DNA of 39,363 bases from Candidatus Gottesmanbacteria bacterium GW2011_GWA2_43_14 (GCA_000999095.1 LCFP01000014.1:1-39363); one strand, 5' to 3'; counted from the first letter of the stretch, positions 8,856 to 17,685 are shown. The notes: generated from the sequence alone by a model not told the origin. Numbers and translations are program-made.

Positions 8856-9740
8856 ATGCCAGAAAGAGAAATTTGGAGCGAATGGCGTTCTATCAATAGA
8901 TTGCCGGTAAATCCATTGCATCCCGATAGAGTATTAATTTATGAGAAAAATGCAGTTAATATATTTAAACACAATGTGAGTAAAGGCGGAGTCGGACCAC
9001 AAGCAGCAATTTTGATACCTGCGTTTAATGAACAAATGTATCTTCCCAGAGCTTTAATTGGCATTAATGCGACTTTAGATCAAATTGATCCGGATAATAT
9101 GCAGATTCAAGTTACCGTAGTAGATAACAAATCCTGTGATAATACGAAACTTATCGCTGAAATATTCGGAGCGATAGTGATAGATGAAAAAGTAAAAGGA
9201 ATCGGGAATGCCAGACAGACAGGTTTGGAATCGTTACCCTCTTCAGTTGAATATGTATTTATGACAGATGCTGATTCACTAGTTAATTTTAAATGGGCAG
9301 AGCGTCATTTTCAGTCATTAGCTACAGAAAATACAGTTGCCACATTAGGAGATGTCAGATATTTACCTGAAAATCAAAGTATCAAAAATGAATTATTACT
9401 TAGAATTTATTCATTAATCGCGAACGGAGTGCATAGATATCTTAATGCAATGGGGTCGTCGACTGCAGTTGGACAAAACATGGGACTTAATAAATTAGCG
9501 GCGTTAGAAGTTGAAGGTTTCAAAAGAGATTTTATCAGAGGATCCGATACGTTGCTGTTGATTGCTCTATCCGAATTGGGAGAGATTAGTTATATCAATG
9601 GAAATTGTGTTTATAGTTCCGGTAGAAGAATTATTAACAATGGAATATTAAAACACGGATTTACAAAATTGATGCATAATTTCAGGCGTTACATTGATAA
9701 AAAAGTCCCATTGGATACTGAAAATAGGGATATAAGATAG
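8856..9740 (+). CDS. Family 2 glycosyltransferase
   Basis: 294 residues. The GT2 (GT-A) fold is shown by AILIPAFNEQMYLPRAL near residue 50, the VTVVDNKSCDNT strand, and FMTDADSLVNFKWAE with the DxD metal/nucleotide site (DAD). GSDTLLLIALSELGEI matches the later acceptor-side motif. It is a paralogue of the gene at 23543-24733, sharing PA(F/Y)NE, TDAD(S/T)LV and GSD(T/V)L. No membrane segment, so it is probably a cytosolic enzyme moving a sugar from a nucleotide donor to a lipid or polymer acceptor. By eye it is clearly richer in A+T than its neighbours, which hints at transfer. Confidence 0.8.
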   Translation: MPEREIWSEWRSINRLPVNPLHPDRVLIYEKNAVNIFKHNVSKGGVGPQAAILIPAFNEQMYLPRALIGINATLDQIDPDNMQIQVTVVDNKSCDNTKLIAEIFGAIVIDEKVKGIGNARQTGLESLPSSVEYVFMTDADSLVNFKWAERHFQSLATENTVATLGDVRYLPENQSIKNELLLRIYSLIANGVHRYLNAMGSSTAVGQNMGLNKLAALEVEGFKRDFIRGSDTLLLIALSELGEISYINGNCVYSSGRRIINNGILKHGFTKLMHNFRRYIDKKVPLDTENRDIR

Positions 9741-9834
9741 TTCTATTAAAAGCCCAACCAAAGTCATTCGCACGAATTCTCTGTGTGCAGCGCCTGATGG
9801 ACGATGTTCGAACCTATTTTATACAAACTACTGC

Positions 9835-10305
9835 TTAAATTGGTAAATCGAAAAACTCATTTGGTTCACCTCGTAAACTCCAATTGTTAATTATTCTTGT
9901 GGGGCTTGTGGGGTTTTTCTTGGCTTCATCCAAGAACTCAAGAACATTTGAAGGATAATTTTCTAATCCACTTGGGTTTCTTTTAACCATAGGTATAAGT
10001 CTTACAGCAGCCGAATAACCTGATTTGGATTTTGGCCAAGGATAAACCTCAACTGCGACGACTTCTGGAAATAGTTCAAGCCTGTTTTTTAGAAGTAGAA
10101 TCTCTTCTTCTGAAGCACCAACTTTAATGTAAACGTGGATTGGTTTATAGTCCCGCCCGTATTTTTTCTCGAGTTGTTCATCTCGCACTAAACCTTCTGG
10201 CTTCTGAGATGGCCAAAGATTGATATTTTTTGCCAAAATAAGATATCCGGTAAGAAGACTAATAGTGACAAGTGTGGCGATTACTAGTTTTTTCCTGTAT
10301 TTCAT
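9835..10305 (-). CDS. Single-pass membrane protein with FtsX-ectodomain-like segment
   Basis: 156 residues. An N-terminal anchor lies at about 7-26. The exterior part has the pattern IHVYIKVGASEEEILLLKNRLELFPEVVAVEVY, which resembles the strand-helix-strand of the FtsX extracellular domain (a short strand, a helix comparing positions, then V..V). FtsX itself has four membrane helices, so this is at most an isolated ectodomain-like protein. The ATG is followed by MKYRKK, a normal positive cluster before an anchor. Function unknown. Confidence 0.6.
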   Translation of the reverse strand: MKYRKKLVIATLVTISLLTGYLILAKNINLWPSQKPEGLVRDEQLEKKYGRDYKPIHVYIKVGASEEEILLLKNRLELFPEVVAVEVYPWPKSKSGYSAAVRLIPMVKRNPSGLENYPSNVLEFLDEAKKNPTSPTRIINNWSLRGEPNEFFDLPI

Positions 10306-10365
10306 TAGTTTAGTTTAACAAATTGTTTAGGTGTGGACTGATACCAGAAAGTATTTGTATTTGCT

Positions 10366-10418
10366 CGGGTACCATTCGGTACCCGGCTACGGCACAATTC
10401 TTCGCTGGCTAAAGCCAG
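10366..10418. repeat. Two adjacent palindromic hairpins beside tRNA-Trp
   Basis: CGGGTACC and GGTACCCG (10366-10385) form a perfect 8-bp stem with loop ATTC, and CTGGCT/AGCCAG (10405-10418) forms a second stem with a two-base loop. In addition GGTACCATTCGG (10369) is nearly the reverse complement of CCGAATGGTGCC (10422-10433), so alternative folds exist. They lie just 3' of the minus-strand tRNA and could form its terminator or processing structure, though no T-run follows. Confidence 0.5.
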
Positions 10419-10433
10419 GCTCCGAATGGTGCC

Positions 10434-10507
10434 TGGCAGGCCTGGAAGGAATCGAACCCTCGTCACGGGTTTTGGAGACCCGGGTCCTACCACTGAACGA
10501 CAGGCCT
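10434..10507 (-). tRNA. tRNA-Trp (anticodon CCA)
   Basis: On the minus strand a full cloverleaf folds. The acceptor pairs AGGCCTG with CAGGCCT, followed by discriminator G and an encoded CCA end. The D-arm contains TTCAGTGGTAGGA. The anticodon stem CGGGT/ACCCG encloses the loop CTCCAAA, giving anticodon CCA. The T-arm GAGGG-TTCGATT-CCTTC has one G-T pair. Length is 74 bases including CCA. Confidence 0.93.
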
Positions 10508-10518
10508 AAACTTGCCAA

Positions 10519-10527
10519 ATTATATCA
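10519..10527 (-). promoter_or_regulatory. Extended -10 of the tRNA gene
   Basis: On the minus strand TGATATAAT ends 11 bases before the mature tRNA 5' end. The match to an extended -10 is perfect. Confidence 0.6.
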
Positions 10528-10572
10528 TTTTCCCTATCTAGGATATATAACACGGGCTTAAAAAATCGTAAC

Positions 10573-12363
10573 TCACTTTACATACCCGACCGTATATCTG
10601 CTGATGGGCAGTTCCCACTTCCAATTTTTGGGTCCGCTGCCTTGGGGAACAGTCAGCACAACCCTATGATTATAGTTGCACTTCCATTCTCCCAGAGCAT
10701 AATAGCTTTTTAAAAAATAAGGAATGCCGTTTTGAATCGCTACGACATATAAATTCGGGACGCTAGCTGTCCGGGAGTCCCTGATTTCCATCATTTGCGA
10801 AGGAATAATCAGTTCAAATTCCTTAGCGGCTGAAAACTCCCCTGTCTTGGAATAATTAAATAAGTTGACATCATCTTCTTTGCCGGTATTCCACAAATTT
10901 TCAACTACATCGTAATTCATCTTAGCCAGACCGCCGATCATTTGTCCTAATGTATCCGTATATTCGGTATTTCGGTTTAGCCTGGCTTTATCGGATACTC
11001 TTGATAAAACTTTCCACATGATTGCCAGTCCGCTCGAAGGCAGCGTAGCCGTTTTGTATAATTCGATTTTTTTATTGCTTACCGGGACTGATGCCTGTTG
11101 GCAGATTAATAAAAAATCAGTCATCAGCTCCTTTTTTAGATCTTCATTATCTTCTTCAGTTATCCACTGCATATAATCGGATACCAGATTTTCAATATAA
11201 TTGCTGAATTTCTGCTCCAGTTGAGGTTGTCCCTGCATAAATTCGTTTTTAATATCCCCATGGAACAGGCCGAATCTTGCATAAGCTTTTGTATCCGCAT
11301 TTACAGTTAAGTTCTTGTCATAACTGGCCATCACTCCAGAATGGTACAAATTCAAGGCCATATTCATATTTCTCAAAGAAATCAAAGATGAAAATAAGTA
11401 ATAATACCTTTCCCAGGTAACCTTCATCAGATCTTCAGGAATATTAACCATGATTTCGGAAACTGCCCTGTATATCCAGGCCGGTACGTTATCCTGGGAT
11501 CCTAAAATATTTGAATTAAGCGCCATGTAATTTATGGCCAATAACGTCATCATAAAACCGGACCAGTAAACTCCTTCCTTTTGTATCTTCAGTGCCAAAT
11601 CGAAAAACTTATCCCCAACTCCTTCTTCGCCGTCTAAAAGCTGCGTGATGTCCCTTTCTATGATATTGGAAAGCGCTTTATAAACCACCGGTTTCAAAAC
11701 CGCTCCGCTGACAACAGCTTCAACTGCGGCAACTTTTAACATTACCGAATTTTGGTTTCTGCCGAATTTATCAGTCCCAAATGTTCCTAAAAGGATTGTT
11801 TTTATGCCTCTTTTATCTTTAATCTCTTCAACTTCCCCGCCTAAGGCAGCATCGTCTCCTTGACCTATTAACAAGGCTTGCGGAACATTCAGCTGATAAT
11901 TCTCAACCGTCGGAGTGATTGAAGGTTTTGCTGCAGTTTGGCTAACTTGAGGTGTAGCAGACACGTTTTCTCCGAAAATACCGGCAGCGGATGGGACTGC
12001 CGCTTTTGACAAAAGGGGAGTTGCCGCTGCATTAACAGTCGGAGTTGACAACTGTTCGGATGCTGTTTTGAATACTTTTGCCGGGGGAAAAATACTGTTT
12101 ACCGGTTCTTCAGAAAAAACATAAGGATAATTTGTTTCCTTCCTGTGTCTATGGTGCACCCCGAATCCGAATTCAATGCCTACGGGAGTCCAGGGATCGG
12201 CACCAGCCGCAATCAGCAACTGGATAATTTTTCTGTCTTCGCCGGAGGGCAATTGAGTATTCTCATCTGACAATATATCGAGATTCAACCCGCTAAACAG
12301 ACCTATTGCTGAAGGCAGTAAATCAATAAATTCCTTCCTGCTAAGTTGCTCATTATTCGCCAT
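10573..12363 (-). CDS. Uncharacterised 596-residue protein
   Basis: No family recognised. No signal peptide or membrane helix stands out. Residues 1-90 are compact and include a His/Arg-rich GVHHRHRKE stretch; residues about 95-165 are a low-complexity Ala/Ser/Thr/Pro linker; residues 170-560 look mainly helical, with many Leu/Met-rich amphipathic segments; the last 40 residues are Trp/Tyr-rich strands ending RYTVGYVK. The layout (small domain, linker, helical domain, beta end) suggests a multi-domain cytosolic or non-classically exported protein. The ATG at 12363 begins MANNEQLSRKEF. A TACAAT lies 14 bases before the ATG. Divergent from the gene at 12499. Confidence 0.65.
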   Translation of the reverse strand: MANNEQLSRKEFIDLLPSAIGLFSGLNLDILSDENTQLPSGEDRKIIQLLIAAGADPWTPVGIEFGFGVHHRHRKETNYPYVFSEEPVNSIFPPAKVFKTASEQLSTPTVNAAATPLLSKAAVPSAAGIFGENVSATPQVSQTAAKPSITPTVENYQLNVPQALLIGQGDDAALGGEVEEIKDKRGIKTILLGTFGTDKFGRNQNSVMLKVAAVEAVVSGAVLKPVVYKALSNIIERDITQLLDGEEGVGDKFFDLALKIQKEGVYWSGFMMTLLAINYMALNSNILGSQDNVPAWIYRAVSEIMVNIPEDLMKVTWERYYYLFSSLISLRNMNMALNLYHSGVMASYDKNLTVNADTKAYARFGLFHGDIKNEFMQGQPQLEQKFSNYIENLVSDYMQWITEEDNEDLKKELMTDFLLICQQASVPVSNKKIELYKTATLPSSGLAIMWKVLSRVSDKARLNRNTEYTDTLGQMIGGLAKMNYDVVENLWNTGKEDDVNLFNYSKTGEFSAAKEFELIIPSQMMEIRDSRTASVPNLYVVAIQNGIPYFLKSYYALGEWKCNYNHRVVLTVPQGSGPKNWKWELPISRYTVGYVK

Positions 12364-12463
12364 AAAAAAACTTCCCTATTGTAATTTCAAACCGGGAAGC
12401 CCTTTAGTATTATATTTAATCGTTGATTGGTATTGCAAACGGCAGCATTATCATGTCAAACGA

Positions 12464-12492
12464 TTGAAAAAAATCCGCTTCTGTGTTGTTAT
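12464..12492 (+). promoter_or_regulatory. Probable promoter with leaderless start
   Basis: TTGAAA (12464-12469), a 17-base spacer and TGTTAT (12487-12492), ending six bases before the ATG at 12499. The -10 matches 4 of 6. Confidence 0.4.
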
Positions 12493-12498
12493 TAGATT

Positions 12499-14430
12499 AT
12501 GTGGCCCGCAATTGCTGCCCTGATCGCCTCGGCCTTGGGATTTACCGCCGGCATGTTCGGACAAAAGCCTCCGGCCGGAAACACACCGATTTCTGCCGTT
12601 TCCCCTACTCCCTATTTCCGCGAGTGCTATAATCCACAGCTTGACCAGAAAATAACCTTGACCTGGCCGGATAATTTCACCAATTTGCCTGACCGCCGCG
12701 TGGAATTGAATCCGGATGTCTTCGGTTCATACTGGCCGACCTTCAATGCCAACGGAGATGAGGATAAAGACGGTATTCCCGAATGCAAATCTTTGGTTAT
12801 GAACAGCCAGACATCAGACCTGGCATTACCGACTCTTAAGCGCGATTTCATCAAAGTGAGGAATGATGTCCGCATCTCCAGCTGTAAAACCGATGAACAG
12901 GTCGGCCCGTTTGCAGCTGACTATGACTGCGGCTGGGATCCCCACGAGAACAAGAGAGGAAGCTGTTATATCGTCGAAAATGCCTATACGGATCTGCGGA
13001 AAATCGCCGAAACAGCAGTCGACGGAGAAAACAGGGAAGTCTTCTGGACTCCCTTCAGCTATAACAAAGGCTGCAATTTTGAAACTGACAACAACTGCGG
13101 ACCCGGAGACTGGAAAAATCCGAATCTGAAAGATTTTGTCTATGTTTTAAAAAAACGCGATGCCTATGACAAAACCGTCCGTCCCAATTGCCCCGCCCTC
13201 TGGGATGCCGGCTCGACCAATGATGAAGCCTGCTCACACTACTTTGACGTCTATCTCGCCTTAGACGTTTACCAACAAATGCAGGAAGCGGTAATTCCCG
13301 CTGACCCGGAGGATCCTATGTATTTTCTGAAAAATATCATGGAAAACTGCCGGGAGCAGTCACATTTTACGCCTGTCCCTGACTCCATCCTCTGGATTCC
13401 GCCGAGTTTTGTCCGGCAGCCGTTCCTTCCTCCGGGAAGCTTCTCAGCCACAGGTGGTAAAATAATTCCGCGCAATAGTCTGGAAAAAGCTAACTACCAG
13501 AAATATATCTGGGCAAAACCCAATAAATTTATAGCCAATAAAACCAACCTGATCAAAATCAATGAAAGAACGGGAACCCTGGTTATTTGCAGCGGCACAC
13601 CGGGCAGTTGTTACGATTCGATAGGTACTATTGTTTTCCGCGATGAAGACGGCACAGCCGAAACTTTCCGTGTTTACAGCCAAAATACGGCTCCCGAAAC
13701 ATTTGTCCTGACCAAAACGAGTGACGCGGCTACCCTCCATACTTATATGATCAGTAAAAAAGATTTGCCGGCAACTGAAACCAGGCGCGATCCCTCGCTG
13801 CAACTTAAAAATATCGAGTTTATTTCCCAGAACCAGTGGACCTGGGCAACCCCCTGGTGCAAACCCGCCATTTACCTCTATCCGGAAAAATTAACGGATT
13901 TGACGGTGAAACTGGAATTGGAGGGAGAGCTGACCGCTGATATTCCTGCCTATGACAGTGAGAATGGCTGGCAGGTAACAGCCGGTCCGGACGGCCGCCT
14001 GAAAATCGGAGAAAAATATTACCCGTATTTATATTATGAAGCTGATATAACAGGCAATAAGATGCCGGAAAAAGGTTGGGTATTTAGCCAATCCGAGTTG
14101 AAAATCAAGCTCAACGGCTTGTTAAAAACAAGCGGTTTTAATGAAACAGAAATAAGTGATTTCTTGCATTACTGGCTGCCCAGGCTTAAAACCAAACCCT
14201 ACTATTTTGTCGCCTTGCTGCCTGAGGAAGAAATCAACCGCAAGGAAAAACTGCTTTTTTCCCGGCAGGTGGATACGCTCATCAGGACAAGAGTCATCTT
14301 TGAAGGATTGGATGCGCCAATTTCCATAGCAGCTCCCCGACTTTCCGGCAAGACCCGGTCGGGCTTTGTGGTTGCGGATTGGGGCGGGACCATCATCGGC
14401 GAGTCCTGCAGCGACTGGAAAATGGAATAA
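12499..14430 (+). CDS. Large exported protein with C-terminal YLYP domain
   Basis: 643 residues. A short N-terminal hydrophobic segment (about 4-20) is a signal or anchor. The exterior part is Cys-rich in its first half (more than ten Cys, likely disulphides). It contains a calcium-loop-like NGDEDKDGIPE near residue 95. Near residue 455 it has CKPAIYLYPEKLTDLTVKL followed by W-V-x-A-x-PDG and YPYLYYEAD, a domain I recall as recurring in surface proteins of CPR and other bacteria (K-P-x-I-Y-L-Y-P). The catalytic role of that domain, if any, is not known to me. First gene of a seven-gene run of surface proteins on this strand. Confidence 0.75.
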   Translation: MWPAIAALIASALGFTAGMFGQKPPAGNTPISAVSPTPYFRECYNPQLDQKITLTWPDNFTNLPDRRVELNPDVFGSYWPTFNANGDEDKDGIPECKSLVMNSQTSDLALPTLKRDFIKVRNDVRISSCKTDEQVGPFAADYDCGWDPHENKRGSCYIVENAYTDLRKIAETAVDGENREVFWTPFSYNKGCNFETDNNCGPGDWKNPNLKDFVYVLKKRDAYDKTVRPNCPALWDAGSTNDEACSHYFDVYLALDVYQQMQEAVIPADPEDPMYFLKNIMENCREQSHFTPVPDSILWIPPSFVRQPFLPPGSFSATGGKIIPRNSLEKANYQKYIWAKPNKFIANKTNLIKINERTGTLVICSGTPGSCYDSIGTIVFRDEDGTAETFRVYSQNTAPETFVLTKTSDAATLHTYMISKKDLPATETRRDPSLQLKNIEFISQNQWTWATPWCKPAIYLYPEKLTDLTVKLELEGELTADIPAYDSENGWQVTAGPDGRLKIGEKYYPYLYYEADITGNKMPEKGWVFSQSELKIKLNGLLKTSGFNETEISDFLHYWLPRLKTKPYYFVALLPEEEINRKEKLLFSRQVDTLIRTRVIFEGLDAPISIAAPRLSGKTRSGFVVADWGGTIIGESCSDWKME

Positions 14431-14548
14431 ATTCCCCGGATGACTTGTCTATAACACCTCCGAGATTGCAGTAAGCAGGGTGTCATAGATTGATACCATA
14501 ATGTAATCTTGCGAAAGAATTTTTTTTATGCTTAATTATAGATAAAGC

Positions 14549-15298
14549 ATGGATCCGAATCCTGCCGCCAAAAATACGCCAGCATCCCCTCCGCCGGCAG
14601 ACAGTCCGGAGTCCAATTTGCCCCCAAAATTTAATTTTTCGCCTCCCCAACCTCCCCTCCCTTCAACTTTTCCCGGCCAGACTTTCAAATCGCAGATGTT
14701 TAATTCTGCGTCTTTTCCGGGTATCCCAAACCAGTCATCAGCTTCAGGTCTACCGCAGGCTCCTTATTCTCCGCCGCCGCCGGCTGCCCCTGTTTCGCCT
14801 CCCTCCGCTTTCAATCAGCCGCTAGGCGCAGCCAACCCTCCGTATTATGCCCAGTCGCCTTCAGTTCCGCCACAGGTTACCATTCAACCGCCCCCGCAAG
14901 CTCCATCCCCTCCGCCTCCTCCAACCGGAGAGCCGTTTATCGTTTCTTCGGATCGGACAGGCAAATTTCCCATGATGACGGTCACCATGATCCTTATTTT
15001 GATTATCACCGGCTTTTCCGGATCCTTCCTCTATTTCCGTTTTATAGGCAACAATTCCGGCCGTTCAACTGACGGTCTACCTGACTCTCAAATTCAGGTA
15101 ACTCAAGAGCAGATACTGATTACTCCTCCGGCAGCCGAAACCGGAGCCGCAAGCGGGGATGCGGCAACTTACGTCAACCCCTTTGATTCTGACCCTGCCG
15201 GGGAAAACCCTTTCGCTACGGAATCAGCCTATCAGAATCCGTTCGGTGAAGAAGAGTCATTGTCAGGCTACCAGAATCCGTTCGAAACTACTCTATGA
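14549..15298 (+). CDS. Pro-rich membrane protein with four C-terminal NPF motifs
   Basis: 249 residues. Residues 1-135 are extremely rich in Pro, Ser, Gln and Ala. One membrane helix lies at about 148-168 (MMTVTMILILIITGFSGSFLYF). The tail carries four NPF motifs (VNPFDSD, ENPFATE, QNPFGEE, QNPFETT) spaced 10-15 residues apart in an acidic context. The positive-inside rule is ambiguous; with the Pro-rich part first and no signal peptide it is probably N-in, leaving the NPF tail outside. A TATAGA lies six bases before the ATG. Its last codons overlap the next start by four bases (ATGA), so translation is coupled. Function unknown. Confidence 0.75.
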   Translation: MDPNPAAKNTPASPPPADSPESNLPPKFNFSPPQPPLPSTFPGQTFKSQMFNSASFPGIPNQSSASGLPQAPYSPPPPAAPVSPPSAFNQPLGAANPPYYAQSPSVPPQVTIQPPPQAPSPPPPPTGEPFIVSSDRTGKFPMMTVTMILILIITGFSGSFLYFRFIGNNSGRSTDGLPDSQIQVTQEQILITPPAAETGAASGDAATYVNPFDSDPAGENPFATESAYQNPFGEEESLSGYQNPFETTL

Positions 15299-16164
15299 AA
15301 ATATTGAAATTAATATTGTCCGCTTTTTTCCTCGGCATTTTGTTCGTGCCGGCTGTTTCGGCCGCCCCGCGTTATCCTATCCGGGATCTTGACGGCTGCC
15401 GGGATGCAAAAGAGTGTTCCCTTTACTGTGAAGTTCCCCAAAATATGCCCGCCTGCTGGTCATATGCCAAGCACATCCTCCACGGCAATGTCCTTGGCGA
15501 AACAACTGTTGCTGACACAGCAACCGCCGAATTGAAAAAAATTACCTTTCCCGTTGAAGAACTGGGGAATTGCAAAACAATCACCGAATGCCGGAAATAC
15601 TGCAGCGATACCGAAAACCACAGCATCTGCAGTGAATTTGCCCTGAAGCAAAAACTGATCAAACCGAAATACAGAACGCTTACAAGCGCCGTCCTCAATG
15701 CGGCCAGAAAAGAACTCGGCTGTACCAGCACTGCTTCATGCTATCAATTTTGTCTCCTTGATGAGAACCGCGAAACCTGCCAGGCGTTTGGTACCAAAAA
15801 CAACCTGGTTAAAAAGACGGTTATCAAAACTTCATCAATTGCGCCGGAAGTCTTTGCCAAAACCAGGCAGGAATTGGGATGCACCAATGAGACATCCTGC
15901 AGAAATGTCTGCAACCATCCCGACAACCGGGAAAAATGCGGGCTGTTCGCCCGGAAATATCCTATCCGTAGCTCCGCCAAAAAAACCGCGACAGCTTCAG
16001 CTGATCTTGGTTGCACTACCGAAGAAGAGTGCAGAAAAATGTGCGAGGAAAATCCCGATGCCTGTCCCGGTTTCCCCCAAAAAGAAATCCCTTCATTTGA
16101 CAGGTTGCCGACCAAAGCAGCCGGCACTGTCGTAGAAACAGAGGAAGATGGATCGCGACTCTAA
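15295..16164 (+). CDS. Secreted protein with five cysteine repeats
   Basis: 289 residues. A signal peptide at about 1-23 ends VSAAP. Then come five copies of a motif of about 30 residues: (L/G)-x-C-x5-C-x3-C-x(7-9)-C-x2-(F/Y/W)-A (for example LGCTNETSCRNVCNHPDNREKC), separated by linkers of 15-25 residues. Four Cys per repeat could make two disulphides or bind metal. I recall similar C-x5-C-x3-C repeats in CPR proteins, with no function known. The start overlaps the upstream stop, and the end overlaps the next gene by 17 bases, so it sits in one operon. Confidence 0.8.
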   Translation: MKILKLILSAFFLGILFVPAVSAAPRYPIRDLDGCRDAKECSLYCEVPQNMPACWSYAKHILHGNVLGETTVADTATAELKKITFPVEELGNCKTITECRKYCSDTENHSICSEFALKQKLIKPKYRTLTSAVLNAARKELGCTSTASCYQFCLLDENRETCQAFGTKNNLVKKTVIKTSSIAPEVFAKTRQELGCTNETSCRNVCNHPDNREKCGLFARKYPIRSSAKKTATASADLGCTTEEECRKMCEENPDACPGFPQKEIPSFDRLPTKAAGTVVETEEDGSRL

Positions 16165-16822
16165 CTATATCCACTACGCTATCCTTATCCTGCTTCTTCT
16201 GATCTCCGTCAACCTTTTTATCGTCGATCTGAAAATTTTTGCTCCCGTGTCCGTAAATATTGCCCAAATAAAAACAACACCTGTGCCCGAAAATGACCAG
16301 ACAGCCCTTTCAGCGGATAAATTATATCCTGAGCTTGCCCGGACTGATTGCCCGGCCAGCTGCCTTTCCGCCATCAACTTTGCCACGGAAAGCATGAACA
16401 CCCGGACAGGTACCGCCCAAACCGCTGTCTCCTCCGCCGGCCAGACTGCCGTCAAACAACTGAAGGAATTCTATATACCGCTAGGCTCCGGCTCAACAGC
16501 TAAAAACGACTGGGATAATATGGTTTCCACTGAAACATTGATCGATACCTCCATCTACGGCCAAATCGATTCAGCCTACTTTATCGCGGGACTTAAAAAT
16601 CCTACCGGCAACGGACAGATTGAAGCCCAACTTTATAACGTCACTGATAAAAATCCTGTCTGGGGCAGCCATGTCATCATGAACGGACCGACTGAGCAGA
16701 CAATCACTTCGGGGAAAATCGGTCTGGCCCAGGGACCCAAAGTCTACCGCGTACAGCTGAAAAGCAGTTTGAGCTATCAGGCAAGCCTGGAAAACGCTCG
16801 CATCAGAATCCTGGCTTACTAA
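16148..16822 (+). CDS. Single-pass anchored exterior protein
   Basis: 224 residues. An N-terminal hydrophobic helix (about 9-29) with few charges before it should anchor the protein, leaving about 190 residues outside. A CPASC pair could form a tight disulphide. A C-terminal beta-rich half contains evenly spaced strands (SAYFIAGLKN, QIEAQLYNVTDK, VYRVQLKSSLS, ARIRILAY), like an immunoglobulin or jelly-roll fold. Overlaps the previous gene by 17 bases. Function unknown; by context part of the surface-protein operon. Confidence 0.7.
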   Translation: MDRDSNYIHYAILILLLLISVNLFIVDLKIFAPVSVNIAQIKTTPVPENDQTALSADKLYPELARTDCPASCLSAINFATESMNTRTGTAQTAVSSAGQTAVKQLKEFYIPLGSGSTAKNDWDNMVSTETLIDTSIYGQIDSAYFIAGLKNPTGNGQIEAQLYNVTDKNPVWGSHVIMNGPTEQTITSGKIGLAQGPKVYRVQLKSSLSYQASLENARIRILAY

Positions 16823-16875
16823 AAATCCCGGATTGTCAAAGCTGTACCGATCCTGGATCGTTCAGACTCTGGGGA

Positions 16876-16910
16876 TTGACATATATGGAGTTTTTATTTT
16901 AGGCTAAATA
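16876..16910 (+). promoter_or_regulatory. Possible promoter of the LamG-like gene
   Basis: A perfect TTGACA at 16876 and TAAATA at 16905, ending three bases before the ATG at 16914. The 23-base spacing is too long for a standard promoter, so one of the two boxes is probably not used. Confidence 0.3.
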
Positions 16911-16913
16911 CAT

Positions 16914-17636
16914 ATGGCCAGGAAAATCGAAAACGTTTATTTCAATCAGATTTTAATTAGTTGTCTTTCCTTTCTGGTGGTATTCGGAGCCCTTTTGTAT
17001 ACGGCGTTTTATTCAACACCTTCCAAAGCCAGTGTCGGAGCAAATTTTCCGGTAATTTTTTCCGATCTTTTCTCAACAAACAAAGGCTGGACCAAAACGA
17101 CATCTACAGGATCATCGGCAAGTATCATCAACGGTGAATACAGCCTCAGAAACAATATCTACAACAAGGAAACACGCGTCCTGGCACCGGTTCTTGCTAC
17201 CAGCATCCCGAATATTTACAGGGTAAAAGTCAGCGCGCGCCGCGTCACCGGTACCAGTATGGAGCAGGGAATCATTTTCCAATATATCGCCTCCAATAAA
17301 TTCAACCTTTTCAAAATCAATCCTTCCACCAAAACCTATTCTTTGATGATTTATGACGGTACTGACGGCTGGAAAACATTGAAAAGCGGCAGCTCTTCAT
17401 ATATCGCTTCAGGATCCAACCAGCTGGAAATTTTACATTTCCAGTCGGATGACCGCGTCAAGGCATATATCAATAATTACCAGGTCTTTGATTTCAAACA
17501 CAAGGATATTTTTAAAGGAGGAAAAGTCGGACTATTTATGAAGAAAAAAGACAACAACACGGCAACAGCCGATGCCAGATTTGATAATTTTTACCTGATG
17601 CATTACGTCGACATGGGATCCCCGCCTCAACCCTGA
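16914..17636 (+). CDS. Anchored exterior protein with LamG/concanavalin-like fold
   Basis: 240 residues. An N-terminal membrane helix lies at about 12-34, followed by a jelly-roll-like domain of about 195 residues: FSDLFSTNKGWT, then INGEYSLRNN, YRVKVSARRV, GIIFQYI, NFYLM as the closing strand. The order D-x-F-x(5)-W, then I-x-x-G-x-Y/L, then F-x-N-F is that of LamG and 3-keto-disaccharide-hydrolase-like (DUF1080) lectin folds. Such domains bind or cut sugars; no catalytic residue can be identified, so carbohydrate binding is the safer call. Confidence 0.7.
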   Translation: MARKIENVYFNQILISCLSFLVVFGALLYTAFYSTPSKASVGANFPVIFSDLFSTNKGWTKTTSTGSSASIINGEYSLRNNIYNKETRVLAPVLATSIPNIYRVKVSARRVTGTSMEQGIIFQYIASNKFNLFKINPSTKTYSLMIYDGTDGWKTLKSGSSSYIASGSNQLEILHFQSDDRVKAYINNYQVFDFKHKDIFKGGKVGLFMKKKDNNTATADARFDNFYLMHYVDMGSPPQP

Positions 17637-17647
17637 GCTTTCTTTTA

Positions 17648-17677
17648 TTGACAGTCTTTCTCAAATCCCAATAGAAT
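17648..17677 (+). promoter_or_regulatory. Promoter of the SGNH hydrolase gene
   Basis: TTGACA (17648-17653), an 18-base spacer and TAGAAT (17672-17677), ending eight bases before the ATG at 17686. A strong match giving an essentially leaderless transcript. Confidence 0.65.
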
Positions 17678-17685
17678 GTAATCAG

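Noticed and set aside
10331..10561. Plus-strand frame of 76 codons
   Set aside because: It runs through the tRNA-Trp gene and hairpins and has no protein-like features.
14431..14548. Terminator hairpin between the YLYP and NPF genes
   Set aside because: ACACC and GGGTGT could pair, but the stem is only 5 bp with a loop of about 20 bases and no T-run directly after it.
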